NCBI RefSeq assembly: GCF_028435365.1
Contig: NZ_JAGTJJ010000062.1
Span: 1 to 59,656, forward strand
DNA length: 59,656 nt
DNA from: Polyangium jinanense
GTDB taxonomy: Bacteria > Myxococcota > Polyangia > Polyangiales > Polyangiaceae
Direction of reading: 5' to 3'
Of the stretch, positions 9,156 to 17,545 are shown in pieces. Numbering within the stretch: the stretch's first letter is position 1; each line of letters opens with the position of its first letter. The translations under genes and the position numbers were made by a program. Under the pieces are notes generated by a model, which did no database searches, was not told where the DNA came from, and saw only the letters and a list, made by a program, of their open reading frames with translations.

Positions 9156-9212
9156 CGCTCGCTCGCTCGGGAAGCAGCGTCGGGCGAAGAGGGCCCCCTC
9201 GTCAAGCCAAAG

Positions 9213-9845
9213 TCACGATCGCTCGGCGCGCTTCGCCCATTTCTTGCGGAAATGGACCCACGCCGCGATGGCCACGGTGACGATCGTCAAGGGCAAGGCG
9301 TGCTCGACGACCTGCTCCCGGAGCGCCGCGATCCAGTGGAGGAGCGCCTCGCCGAAGAAGCGGCAGAAGCCGACCCAGAGGGTCTGCGACACGACGATCG
9401 CGGGCACGAGCAGGCGCGCCGGGGCGGCGAACGCGCCCGCGAGGGTGCTCGCGATGGGGCCCGGAATGGCGAGCACGAGCAGGGGCGCGCTCATCCGCAC
9501 CGGCTTCATGAGACGCTCGACGCGCCCTTCGGAGGCGACGCCCCGCGCGACGAGCCAGCGCAGGGCGCGCGTTCCCTCGGAGCGGCCGAACAGGTACGCG
9601 AGCAAGCATTGCCCGGCGCAAATGGGCCATGCGACGGCCCAGTACGCGATCGGCGAGGAAACCCCCGCGACGAGCACGAGGTGGGCGGGCACCGGGGAGA
9701 GCGCGAGGAGCGCGAGCGGCGCATGCGCGAACAGGACCGGCGACAGGGCAGCCCCGACGATGCGGCTGCCCATGATCAACACGAAAGCCGTGGCCAGGTA
9801 CGGCCGGCGTGTTGCAAGTACGTCGTTCCCCGGGCCCTCGCTCAT
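9213..9845 (-). CDS. DedA/VTT-like small membrane protein
   Basis: 210-residue integral membrane protein. I count about five hydrophobic segments: near residues 14-36, 45-75, 115-140, 145-165 and 180-198. The segment LLVLAIPGPIASTLAGAFAAP followed by VVSQTLWVGFCRFFGE resembles the re-entrant GxP region of the VTT/DedA (SNARE-associated) family of phospholipid scramblases and membrane-homeostasis proteins, but the usual charged residues are not all obvious, so the family call is tentative. It begins directly at the base before the stop of the upstream 1027-residue gene, with no gap, implying an operon. The C-terminus is basic (HFRKKWAKRAERS), fitting a cytoplasmic tail. Confidence 0.65.
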   Translation of the reverse strand: MSEGPGNDVLATRRPYLATAFVLIMGSRIVGAALSPVLFAHAPLALLALSPVPAHLVLVAGVSSPIAYWAVAWPICAGQCLLAYLFGRSEGTRALRWLVARGVASEGRVERLMKPVRMSAPLLVLAIPGPIASTLAGAFAAPARLLVPAIVVSQTLWVGFCRFFGEALLHWIAALREQVVEHALPLTIVTVAIAAWVHFRKKWAKRAERS

Positions 9846-12800
9846 TCAATCGTCCTCGTCGTCCCCCTCGTCCTCGTCGTCGTACCCGTCTTCGTCGCCG
9901 TACCCGTCCTCGTCGCTCTCGTCCTCTTCGCCCTCGCCGGAATCGTCGTCCTCGGAATCGTCGTCCTCGTCGCCGTAACCGAGACGCCGATTCATCTCGC
10001 TGTCAAGGTACGGATTGCCGAACGGATCGCGCTCCCAGGGCGGTGGCTCGTCGCTCTTCGCCTTCGAGGGCTTACCCTGCTCGTTCTGCGGCCCTTTGTT
10101 CTCGACGGAAGCGGCGACGGAGGCGAGAGCGAGCTCTTGCAGGTCGTGCAGCGTCTCGTCGAGCGTGCGCCCGCCGGCCTCGGCCGTTTGCAGCGCCATG
10201 AGCGTGACCACGATGTTGGTGCCCTGGGTCGTGGCGATTTCCTGGACGAACCCCGAGAGCGCTTCGGTCGCACCCGCGACGCGCGCAACCGCGGGCGGAG
10301 GCGGCTCGCCCCGCAACGCGTCCTTGAGGCGCGCCAGGATGAAGTCGTCGCCGAAGCCGGCCTCACGCAGCGCTTGCAGCCCGGCACGAATGCGCGACCA
10401 GCGGGCCCGCGATTCGAGGACCTCCGTCGGCTCCTTGGGCAGGACCGCGTCGGCCAGGGCTGCGAGGGTATCGAGCGCCCCTGCCACCCCTTGTTCCGCG
10501 AGCGATTGCAGGGTTTGCGCGATGGAGTTGCGGAGATTCGGGTTGATACGCGTGCCCAGATGAACGGCCTCGGCGACCGCGCCCCGTGCCGCTTCGATCG
10601 CGGGCTCGTGCTCGCCACCCCGCGCGTGCGTGAGGAGCAGGTTCCCGTACACCGTGAGCAGATCCGCGCGGGCCTCGACCAGCGTATCGTCGTCCGCCGC
10701 GCGTCCCTCGGCCAGGAAACCCGCGATCACCTTTTCGAGGATGGATCGCGCCCTCTCGAGCCGCTCGATTCCCTCGTCCCTCCGGCCCGCGCCGAGCGAG
10801 AGGCCGGCCATGTCGCCCCAGCTCTTCGCCGCCATCGCGCTCTCGACGCCGTCGTGTTTCTCGCGGAGCGCGAGCGCCTTTCCATAATAAAGCTCGGCCC
10901 CCGCGCCGTCCCCCGTCATCCCGAGGGCGCTTCCGAGGTGGTGATAGGCCTCCCCGGCCTCACGCGATTCGGCGTCGATTCGCTCGCGCATGGCGACCGC
11001 GCGGCGGAGCGCCGTCGCGCCCTCCTTTGCATCGCCGCCCCAGGTCGCGGCAAACCCGAGGTTTTCGAGGCATGTCGCAATGCCCGGATCCTCGGGCGGG
11101 AGCGCCTTCTCGGCCTTGCGCAAGGCCTCACGCCCGGCCGCGATCGCCTCCTCGTACCGCCCCACGAACGAGAGCCCCTTGGCGCGGTCGGCGAGCGTCT
11201 TCCAATCGAACGGCGAGCTCTCCGGCGGCAGCTCGTACGTCCCCGTGAGGATCCCCTCGAAGCGCGCATCGTCACGGACCGAATCGAAATAATCGTCGGC
11301 CCGCGCCTTCTCGATCCATTCCTTGTCTTTTGCGACGGCGGTGGCGAGATCTCTGAGCGCGTTCTCGTGATCGCCGGTGATCGCGCGCTCGCAGGCCCGG
11401 TTGAACCAGAGGACGTCGTAGCTGCCGCCGAGAAGCACCTTGCCGTCCTTGTCGACGCGCGCGATCGCCTCGGTGTACGCCGCGATCGCGTCCGCGTGGC
11501 GCTTCATCGACGTGAGGATGAAGCCCTTGTCCATCCACGCGAGGGCCGAATCCTCCGCGGCGATTGCGCGCTCGGCGGCGTGAAGCGCGCCCTCGTTGTC
11601 GCCGCGCTTCTGCAGGATCCGGATGTGCCCGCGGATGAGATCCTTCGGCTTTCGCGCCTGGTACGCGAGAATCCCCTCGGCCCACGCGTCGAACGAGGCG
11701 TTCTCCGGCGAAGGCGGATCGGCCTTTCCTTTGGCCGCGAGCTCGCGCTGGGCCATGGCCGCCGCGAGCGCCTCGGCGTCCGCGAGCGCCTCGTCGTCGA
11801 CGTCGTCGAATCCATGGAGATACGAGAGGAGCGCGAGCGGCGTGATCGCGCCGGGCAAGAGGTCCCGGAGCTTCTTCGCGAGGGGCCGTCCTTCGGGCCC
11901 GTTGCGCAGCGAGATCGCTCGGAAAAGGAGCCGCTCGACCTCGAGGTTTTTCACGTGCGCATCCATCGCGTCGAGCGCGCGATCGCAGGCCGCCGTGTAA
12001 TCGTCGTTCAATCGGTCCCGCACGATCCAGAGGATCGGGTGCAGGTCCTCCCGGGTCGGCAGATCCTCGCGCGTGGCCAGCGTCGGCTCGATCTCGGCGC
12101 GTACGACGGCCGCGAGTCCCTCCTCCCCTCGCGAGCGCTCGATCTCCGAGACGAGCAGCGCCGCGAAATACGCCTTCCAGACGCGCCCCGTCGCCGCCAT
12201 CGCCTTCGCCCACGCGGCCGCGGCTTCGAGCTCGTAAAGCGGCAGCTCCTTCCACAGGAGCCGCGCCGCAGCGACCTCCACGCGGCGCCACTTTTTCTCC
12301 GTCAGATCCCGCCGGAGCGCGTCGCGCAGGTAATCTTCATTGTCCGTCTCGAGATCGTCGGTGTAATCGCCGCGCACGGCCCTCACCGCGAGCTCGTGGA
12401 GCTCCCGCGCCCATGCCTCCATGTCCTCGGGCACGGGCCCGCCCGCGAGCATCTCGCCGAGCGTCTGCTCCAGCGACGCGTCCGACAGCGTCACGACCGA
12501 CTTGTGCGCCATCCAGCGGACGGCCTCCTCGGAATCACGTAGCCTCGCCGCGAGGGCGGCGCGAATGCCGTCGGGCAGATTCGGCGCGAACGCCGCGACG
12601 GCCTCGCAAAGCGTGGCGATCTTTTCCTCGGGCGTCTTTGCCTCCCGGGCCCGCGCCGCGAGCTCGTCGGCGGTGCGACGTACGACCGAGGATTCGAGCC
12701 ACGCGGGCATCGGCTTTCCGCTCTTCCAATCGATGAACCGGACGCCGAGGAGCCCGGAGTCGACGAGCAGCATGTACCGCCCCTCGCCCATGTCGATGGT

Positions 12801-12929
12801 CCAGAACGGCGACGCGTCAGCCCGGCGCGGCGCGCGCCTTACGACCTGAAAACCCTCACGGGCCACGCCCTCGAAAATCGAGGGAAGCGAGACGTCCTCG
12901 CGCAGAAAATACACGACCTGTTCGCTCAT
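9846..12929 (-). CDS. Large HEAT/TPR-repeat protein with poly-acidic C-terminal tail
   Basis: 1027 residues, no signal peptide. The first about 100 residues form an unrecognised globular domain; then come HEAT-like helices (RDSEEAVRWMAHKSVVTLSDASL) and, from about residue 450, several TPRs (HADAIAAYTEAIARVD; a longer 40-residue type of the kinesin-light-chain class around residues 590-740). The last about 50 residues are mostly Asp and Glu, interrupted by Gly-Tyr. Such tails are used for binding basic partners (nucleic-acid-binding proteins, histone-like proteins) or metal; that is inference. It follows the 389-residue gene with a 15 bp gap and abuts the membrane-protein gene, so the three are probably one operon. 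Function unknown. Confidence 0.75.
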   Translation of the reverse strand: MSEQVVYFLREDVSLPSIFEGVAREGFQVVRRAPRRADASPFWTIDMGEGRYMLLVDSGLLGVRFIDWKSGKPMPAWLESSVVRRTADELAARAREAKTPEEKIATLCEAVAAFAPNLPDGIRAALAARLRDSEEAVRWMAHKSVVTLSDASLEQTLGEMLAGGPVPEDMEAWARELHELAVRAVRGDYTDDLETDNEDYLRDALRRDLTEKKWRRVEVAAARLLWKELPLYELEAAAAWAKAMAATGRVWKAYFAALLVSEIERSRGEEGLAAVVRAEIEPTLATREDLPTREDLHPILWIVRDRLNDDYTAACDRALDAMDAHVKNLEVERLLFRAISLRNGPEGRPLAKKLRDLLPGAITPLALLSYLHGFDDVDDEALADAEALAAAMAQRELAAKGKADPPSPENASFDAWAEGILAYQARKPKDLIRGHIRILQKRGDNEGALHAAERAIAAEDSALAWMDKGFILTSMKRHADAIAAYTEAIARVDKDGKVLLGGSYDVLWFNRACERAITGDHENALRDLATAVAKDKEWIEKARADDYFDSVRDDARFEGILTGTYELPPESSPFDWKTLADRAKGLSFVGRYEEAIAAGREALRKAEKALPPEDPGIATCLENLGFAATWGGDAKEGATALRRAVAMRERIDAESREAGEAYHHLGSALGMTGDGAGAELYYGKALALREKHDGVESAMAAKSWGDMAGLSLGAGRRDEGIERLERARSILEKVIAGFLAEGRAADDDTLVEARADLLTVYGNLLLTHARGGEHEPAIEAARGAVAEAVHLGTRINPNLRNSIAQTLQSLAEQGVAGALDTLAALADAVLPKEPTEVLESRARWSRIRAGLQALREAGFGDDFILARLKDALRGEPPPPAVARVAGATEALSGFVQEIATTQGTNIVVTLMALQTAEAGGRTLDETLHDLQELALASVAASVENKGPQNEQGKPSKAKSDEPPPWERDPFGNPYLDSEMNRRLGYGDEDDDSEDDDSGEGEEDESDEDGYGDEDGYDDEDEGDDEDD

Positions 12930-12944
12930 GGTTTCCTCGAAGGG

Positions 12945-14114
12945 TCAAGGGCGGAGGGCGTTCTTCAAGGCCTCGCGTTTGTCCGCGTCCGTCTCGCGAA
13001 GCAGCGCCTCGTGGAGGAATCGCTTGTACCGCGCAATGGAAGCGAGCTGGTAGCCGAGGTCCCGCTGCCGCGGATCGCCGCGGCCGCCGAGCTCGGCGAG
13101 CAGCGTCCGCACGGCAGCGCCGTCGTCGCCCATCGTCGCGAGGCACGCCATTCCGTAATAGCCGAGCGACGGCTCCTCCTCCGGGTTTCGGACAAATCCG
13201 AGGAGCTCGTCCGCCTGATACCCACGAAAACGTGCCACGACCGCGAGCGCGTCGGCGGGCATATCCGAGGGCAAACCCTTGGGCAAACCCGGCAGGATCT
13301 GCGTGAGCAGCGGCAGGATGCTGTCATGCGCGATGGGGGCATAACGGACCTCGAGCACGCAAAACTTTTGCTGCGTGGAGATCGAGATCGCCGCGCCGAG
13401 GCGGCGCGACCGCATCGTGATGCTCGTCACGGCGCCGTCGGCTTGCTCCATGTTCTCGGGCATTCGATATCCGGCTCCGACGAGCGCGATCCCCGTGGGG
13501 TGATCGGGCCACGGATCCGCGACAAACCGTGTCCCCCAGGGCAGGCTGTCGGTCATGGGCAGGCCCTGGAAGAAGCGCACGATGGTGTCGAAATCAGCGC
13601 CCATTTCGGTCTCGGTGCCGAGGAAGATCCGGACGCTCCGGGGCAAACCGACCACGGAGGGCAATGGATCCTGCGTCTCGGGCCACACGTACGGCGCGAA
13701 CGCCGCGGCAAGCGAGTCGGCCGTCGTGCCCGCGGGAATCCAGAGCGGCGGCGGCGCGGTCTCGTGCAGCGCGATCCAGAGCTGCTCGGGCCGCGCGGGA
13801 TCGCCGAACAACGTGGGATTGTGGATCTTTCGCATCCAGCGATCCCCGCGCAGCTCGCCGCGCGTCGCCAGCGGGACGACGCCTTTGAGCATCTCGAAGC
13901 ACGCCTCGTGCGCTTCTGCAGGAATCCACGCGCCGAGCGGCGCCTCCTCGCTCTCCTCCGTGCTCTGGATCCGCGCGGACGCCTCGCGGCTCTGCTGCTC
14001 GCTCAGCCACACCCAGCCGGTTTTGCCAGGCTGCCCCGAATCCCCTGCGGTCTCTGCGAAGAGCGCGTCGAGGAAAGGTTTTTGATCCTTCCACCAGTGC
14101 GAGGGCAGACCCAT
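12945..14114 (-). CDS. Hypothetical protein upstream of the TPR protein
   Basis: 389 residues beginning MGLPSHWWKDQKPFLDALFAE; an earlier in-frame ATG at 14150 adds 12 residues without support. No signal peptide and no recognised domain. The centre (LPRSVRIFLGTETEMGADFDTIVRFFQGLP) is a mixed alpha/beta region and the C-terminal third (GYYGMACLATMGDDGAAVRTLLAELGG) resembles HEAT-like helical repeats. It is 15 bp upstream of the acidic-tailed TPR gene and on the same strand, so the two products are likely to work together. Confidence 0.7.
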   Translation of the reverse strand: MGLPSHWWKDQKPFLDALFAETAGDSGQPGKTGWVWLSEQQSREASARIQSTEESEEAPLGAWIPAEAHEACFEMLKGVVPLATRGELRGDRWMRKIHNPTLFGDPARPEQLWIALHETAPPPLWIPAGTTADSLAAAFAPYVWPETQDPLPSVVGLPRSVRIFLGTETEMGADFDTIVRFFQGLPMTDSLPWGTRFVADPWPDHPTGIALVGAGYRMPENMEQADGAVTSITMRSRRLGAAISISTQQKFCVLEVRYAPIAHDSILPLLTQILPGLPKGLPSDMPADALAVVARFRGYQADELLGFVRNPEEEPSLGYYGMACLATMGDDGAAVRTLLAELGGRGDPRQRDLGYQLASIARYKRFLHEALLRETDADKREALKNALRP

Positions 14115-14205
14115 GCCCGGGACGCTCGCATGACCTCGGCGCGAGGACAACGGGAAAGCAGCCCTGCCGTATGTCCGCCTTCGTTTTGCGAGGGCCCCGG
14201 GTTCG

Positions 14206-14772
14206 TCAGCCGAGGCTGCCCAGCGCCCAGCGCTCGGCGGACTCGACGTCGGGGAACATGCGGTAGGGATAGGGCGGCGTCGTCATCCAGAAGATCGCCG
14301 TGAGCGCGCCTTTGGGGAAGGCCGCGTCGACGACGAAGGCGCAGCAGGCACAGCGCCGATAGACGTCGAGGTTCTGGGCGAGGTGGTCCGCCATCGTCTT
14401 GCGTTGCTTGGGCGAGAGCTCCTTCGTCCCGCGATAATCGTGCAAGAGCGCGAACTTCCCGGCCCGGCTGCGGAGGACGAGGCCGAGGTTCTTCACGAAC
14501 TGCTCGGTTTGTGCCTCGTTCGCGCGTGGGTGATTGACCAGGACGACGAGCGGCCAGCGCGACACGTCGAGCACCCCCCCCTCGAGTACGCCCTGACCTC
14601 CCGAAAGCGAGGCGAGGCGGCCCGTGTCACGCGGCGCCGACAGGCCTCCCGAAAGCGAGGCGAGACGGCCCGTGTCGCGCGGCGCCGCCAGGCCTCCCGG
14701 AGGAGGAGCCACCGAAGCACGGCCGCTGCTCGGCGGAGCCGGAGGTGGCGTGGACTTGAGGATGAACGACAT
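14206..14772 (-). CDS. STAS/SpoIIAA-like domain protein with internal repeat linker
   Basis: 188 residues. Residues about 1-65 are a Pro/Gly/Ser-rich low-complexity leader containing two tandem copies of a 16-residue unit (APRDTGRLASLSGG). The rest is a compact alpha/beta domain: WPLVVLVNHP, KFALLHDYRGTKELSPKQRK, CCAFVVDAAFPKGALTAIFW, PYPYRMFPDVESAERWAL, the pattern of myxobacterial SpoIIAA/STAS-like proteins. No phosphorylatable STAS Ser/Thr can be assigned with certainty. It is divergent from the SLH lipoprotein gene. Confidence 0.65.
   Translation of the reverse strand: MSFILKSTPPPAPPSSGRASVAPPPGGLAAPRDTGRLASLSGGLSAPRDTGRLASLSGGQGVLEGGVLDVSRWPLVVLVNHPRANEAQTEQFVKNLGLVLRSRAGKFALLHDYRGTKELSPKQRKTMADHLAQNLDVYRRCACCAFVVDAAFPKGALTAIFWMTTPPYPYRMFPDVESAERWALGSLG
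14597..14692. repeat. 48-bp in-frame tandem repeat, two copies
   Basis: Two near-identical units begin at 14597 (cctcccgaaagcgaggcgag) and 14645, differing at only a few positions, and a partial third begins at 14693. The period is 48 bp (16 codons), so copy number change would keep the frame of the STAS-like gene. It encodes the linker, not the folded domain. Confidence 0.9.
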
Positions 14773-15007
14773 CCAGGCGAAGATACCACCCTCGCTGCGA
14801 AACTGCTACAGGGACGTCCGTCACAATCTCGTCTGATGCGGGCTTGCAAACATGGACGTGTCCGTGCTGCGCGCAACCTCGCCGCGCGGGTGGATCGTCG
14901 CCCCATCTGGATCCATTTTGATCCACCGCTTCGCTCCTTGGACGTATCGAATTTCGAGCCGCATCGCGACACGACACGCTGGCCCAGCCATTGCTATCGC
15001 GGCGGGC

Positions 15008-16297
15008 ATGCCTGGTAAGTTTCTTGGTTTTGCCTCCGTCGTGACTCCCATCATGCTCTTGTTCGGCGCTGGATGCGTCGCCGAGACGGAAGAGGAGACC
15101 GCCCTCGAAGAGAACCCGATGATGGAGGATTTCGCGATTGGTGATTTCGATCGCCACGGGATCATCCCCGACGCGGAGATGCTCGACGCGGAGGCGTTCA
15201 CGGCCGCGGAGGTGGACGCGTTCCTGAAGAAACCCTACCCGCACCTGCACAGCGCGGGATCGTGCCTGTCGCGCATGACGTTCGGCGGGAAAACCGCAGG
15301 GACCGTGATCGCCGAAACGAGCAAAAAATACGGACTGAACCCACTGTTCGTCCTGACGCACCTGCAAAAGGAGTCGTCCCTCATCGGCAATACCTCGGCG
15401 ACGTGTCCGAAGAGCCGACTCGACAAGGCGTTCGGCTGCGGCTGCCCCGACAACGCGCCGTGCAGCGCGACGTACGCGGGGTTCGACAAGCAGCTCGATT
15501 GCGCGGGGAAGCTCACGCGGAGCTACCTGGATGATCTCGCGGCCGGAGGCACGACGATCGCCGGGTGGAAGGTGGGCGTGGGGAAGAAGACGCTCGACGG
15601 ATACACGATCACGCCGAAAGGAAAGGCCGCCGCGGTGCTGTACACGTACACGCCGTGGGTCGGCGACAAGGCCTCGGGTGGCAATGCGCCGCCATTCGGG
15701 AATTATCTGTTCTGGAAGGTGTGGGGCGGGTACGCGAAGACGCTCGGGTACGACGGGCCAGGGCCGGCCTGCGACGCGGTGTTCGTGGACGTGTGCGGAT
15801 CGGTGCATCGGCCGGACATCGAATGGCTCGCCGAAACGGGTCTCACGAGCGGGTGTGATGCGACGAAAAAGCTCTTTTGCCCGGAGGCGAACGTGACCCG
15901 CGGGCAGATGGCCGATTTCCTGGCGCGGGCGCTGCAATTGCCCGCCGGGCCCGACGCGTTCACGGACGACGACGGGTCGCCCTTCGAGGCCTCGATCAAC
16001 GCCGTCGCCGCCGCCGGCATCACGTCGGGTTGCAGCGACGACGGGCCGCGGTTCTGCCCGAACGACGCGATCACACGCGGGCAGATGGCCGCGTTCCTGA
16101 CGATGGCGTTCAAGCTCCCCGCCTCGTCGGTGGACGCCTTCACGGACGACGAGACCTCTCCGTTCGAAAGCTCAATCAACGCGCTCGCCGCCGCCGGGGT
16201 CACGTCCGGCTGCGACGCGGCGAAGCAGCTTTATTGCCCCGATCTTCCGGTTTCGCGCGCGCAGATGGCGACGTTTCTCCACCGCGCGATGCAATAG
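15008..16297 (+). CDS. SLH-repeat lipoprotein with lysozyme-fold-like N-terminal domain
   Basis: 429-residue lipoprotein: ATG at 15008 starts a signal peptide with a lipobox near LLFGAGC (Cys23). Residues about 65-250 (SCLSRMTFGGKTAGTVIAET, YGLNPLFVLTHLQKESSLIG) resemble the N-acetylglucosaminidase/lysozyme-like fold, with Glu in LQKESSLI as the likely catalytic residue by analogy. Then follow three S-layer-homology-like repeats, each ending in a VTRGQMA-type motif (NVTRGQMADFLARAL, AITRGQMAAFLTMAF, PVSRAQMATFLHRAM) and each carrying ITSGC-type cysteines. A cell-wall or outer-surface role is likely. The longer open frame from 14852 lacks a signal peptide and is rejected. Its 3' end overlaps the convergent AlkC gene by 98 bp. 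Confidence 0.82.
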   Translation: MPGKFLGFASVVTPIMLLFGAGCVAETEEETALEENPMMEDFAIGDFDRHGIIPDAEMLDAEAFTAAEVDAFLKKPYPHLHSAGSCLSRMTFGGKTAGTVIAETSKKYGLNPLFVLTHLQKESSLIGNTSATCPKSRLDKAFGCGCPDNAPCSATYAGFDKQLDCAGKLTRSYLDDLAAGGTTIAGWKVGVGKKTLDGYTITPKGKAAAVLYTYTPWVGDKASGGNAPPFGNYLFWKVWGGYAKTLGYDGPGPACDAVFVDVCGSVHRPDIEWLAETGLTSGCDATKKLFCPEANVTRGQMADFLARALQLPAGPDAFTDDDGSPFEASINAVAAAGITSGCSDDGPRFCPNDAITRGQMAAFLTMAFKLPASSVDAFTDDETSPFESSINALAAAGVTSGCDAAKQLYCPDLPVSRAQMATFLHRAMQ

Positions 16298-17396
16298 CCA
16301 AAAACTGCCCGAGCGAAAAATCCACGCCGTTGATCCGGAGCTCGATCCGGTGCTCGCCCGGGTAATGGCGGCGCGTCGTCAAATCGACGAGTTTCACCCG
16401 GCCCTCGATCCGTTCCCGCCCCGACGGCAAGAGCTCGATCTTGCGCAGCTTGAAGACCTTGGGGCGGGATTTTCCGGTCGCGCCGGGATAATGAATCACC
16501 GCGTCGACGACGAGCTTTTGCGCGCTCCGCGCGCGCGAGACGAGCTCGCAGGAGAATCGCGCCTCCTCGCCGAGCGAGACCTTCGGCGGCGTGACGCTCG
16601 CGCATTCGAGCACGATCTCGGGCGCGGCCGAGGCGCCGAAGAGCGCGAGCGCGCCAGGATGACCGCGCTTGACGAGCCAGCGGAGCGCGTGCTGGACGAT
16701 CCACGTGCGGCCCGGCCCCGCGCCCTCCATCCAGCGGCGGCACAAGGCGACAACCCGATCCGGATGATCCTTGGCGATGTCGTTGAGGTTGTTCGCCACG
16801 CTGTTGCGAACGTACGCCTCGGGATCGTCCTTCAGGAGCTCGAGCAGCTCGAGGACGGGCGTGGGATCCTCGATGAACGCAGGCAAGCGCTCGGCCCAGG
16901 GCAAACGCGGGCGCGTGCCCTCGGAGACGAGGCGGCGCACGTGGGTGCTCGGGTCGGTCGCCCAGGTCCGGAGCCGCGCGAGCGTGCGCACAGGGTCGCG
17001 GAGGAGGAAGGGCCGGATGGAGAACTCGGCCGTGAACACCTGGGTGAGCGCGTGCTGGGCCCGCATCGAGGCCTCGAAGTGATCGAGCCCTCGCTCCGCC
17101 ACGAAGGTCAGGTGCGGGAGGTAGAAGAAGCTCGACATCGCGCCCTCGTCGCGGGACGCGGGCGTGGCGAGCGAGCGCAGGAGGATGTCCACGGCGCGTT
17201 CGAAGTCGTCCGGCAAGGCGCGCCCGAGCGCCGCGGCGATGTGGTGGCCGCGCGCCTTGAGCTCCTTGTCGTCGAGCCCAGCCCTTGCCTCCGCGATGAA
17301 CGAACGCGCTGGAAAATCAGGCCAGGCGGCCTGAATCGAGGCGGCGATGCGGCGCACGAGGCGTTCGTCGAAGAAGTTCTTGAGAGGCTCGGCCAT
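16200..17396 (-). CDS. alkC: DNA alkylation repair protein, AlkC-like, with Ig-like C-terminal domain
   Basis: 398 residues, start MAEPLKNFFDERLVRRIAASI, exactly where AlkC-family proteins begin. Residues about 1-260 are ALK-motif HEAT-like repeats (TWATDPSTHVRRLVSEGTRP, DPEAYVRNSVANNLNDIAKD) typical of the AlkC/AlkD glycosylases that excise N3/N7-alkylated purines without base flipping; AlkC family members can carry a C-terminal Ig-like domain, here around residues 270-370 (ECASVTPPKVSLGEEARFSC to HRIELRINGVDFSLGQF). That domain would be expected to end near FSLGQF; here the frame continues about 32 more residues, antisense to the SLH gene, suggesting loss of the original stop. Catalysis is assigned by family only. 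Confidence 0.85.
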   Translation of the reverse strand: MAEPLKNFFDERLVRRIAASIQAAWPDFPARSFIAEARAGLDDKELKARGHHIAAALGRALPDDFERAVDILLRSLATPASRDEGAMSSFFYLPHLTFVAERGLDHFEASMRAQHALTQVFTAEFSIRPFLLRDPVRTLARLRTWATDPSTHVRRLVSEGTRPRLPWAERLPAFIEDPTPVLELLELLKDDPEAYVRNSVANNLNDIAKDHPDRVVALCRRWMEGAGPGRTWIVQHALRWLVKRGHPGALALFGASAAPEIVLECASVTPPKVSLGEEARFSCELVSRARSAQKLVVDAVIHYPGATGKSRPKVFKLRKIELLPSGRERIEGRVKLVDLTTRRHYPGEHRIELRINGVDFSLGQFLAIASRGGETSPSARAKPEDRGNKAASPRRSRT

Positions 17397-17545
17397 GGAG
17401 GCGCCGCGATGACACGTGGAAGTCCTGGTGGAAAGTCCGAAGGGCAGCCCGGGACGAAAAATTCTGCCCGACGAGGCGTCGCACACCCCTTTTGGGTGCG
17501 GAAATCTACCCAGGCGGACTGGACCTCGCGTAGCCTGTACGCCCA

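Noticed and set aside
7119..12542. 1807-codon open frame on the plus strand
   Set aside because: Antisense of the adaptor, membrane and TPR genes; Arg-rich, no motif, no ribosome-binding site.
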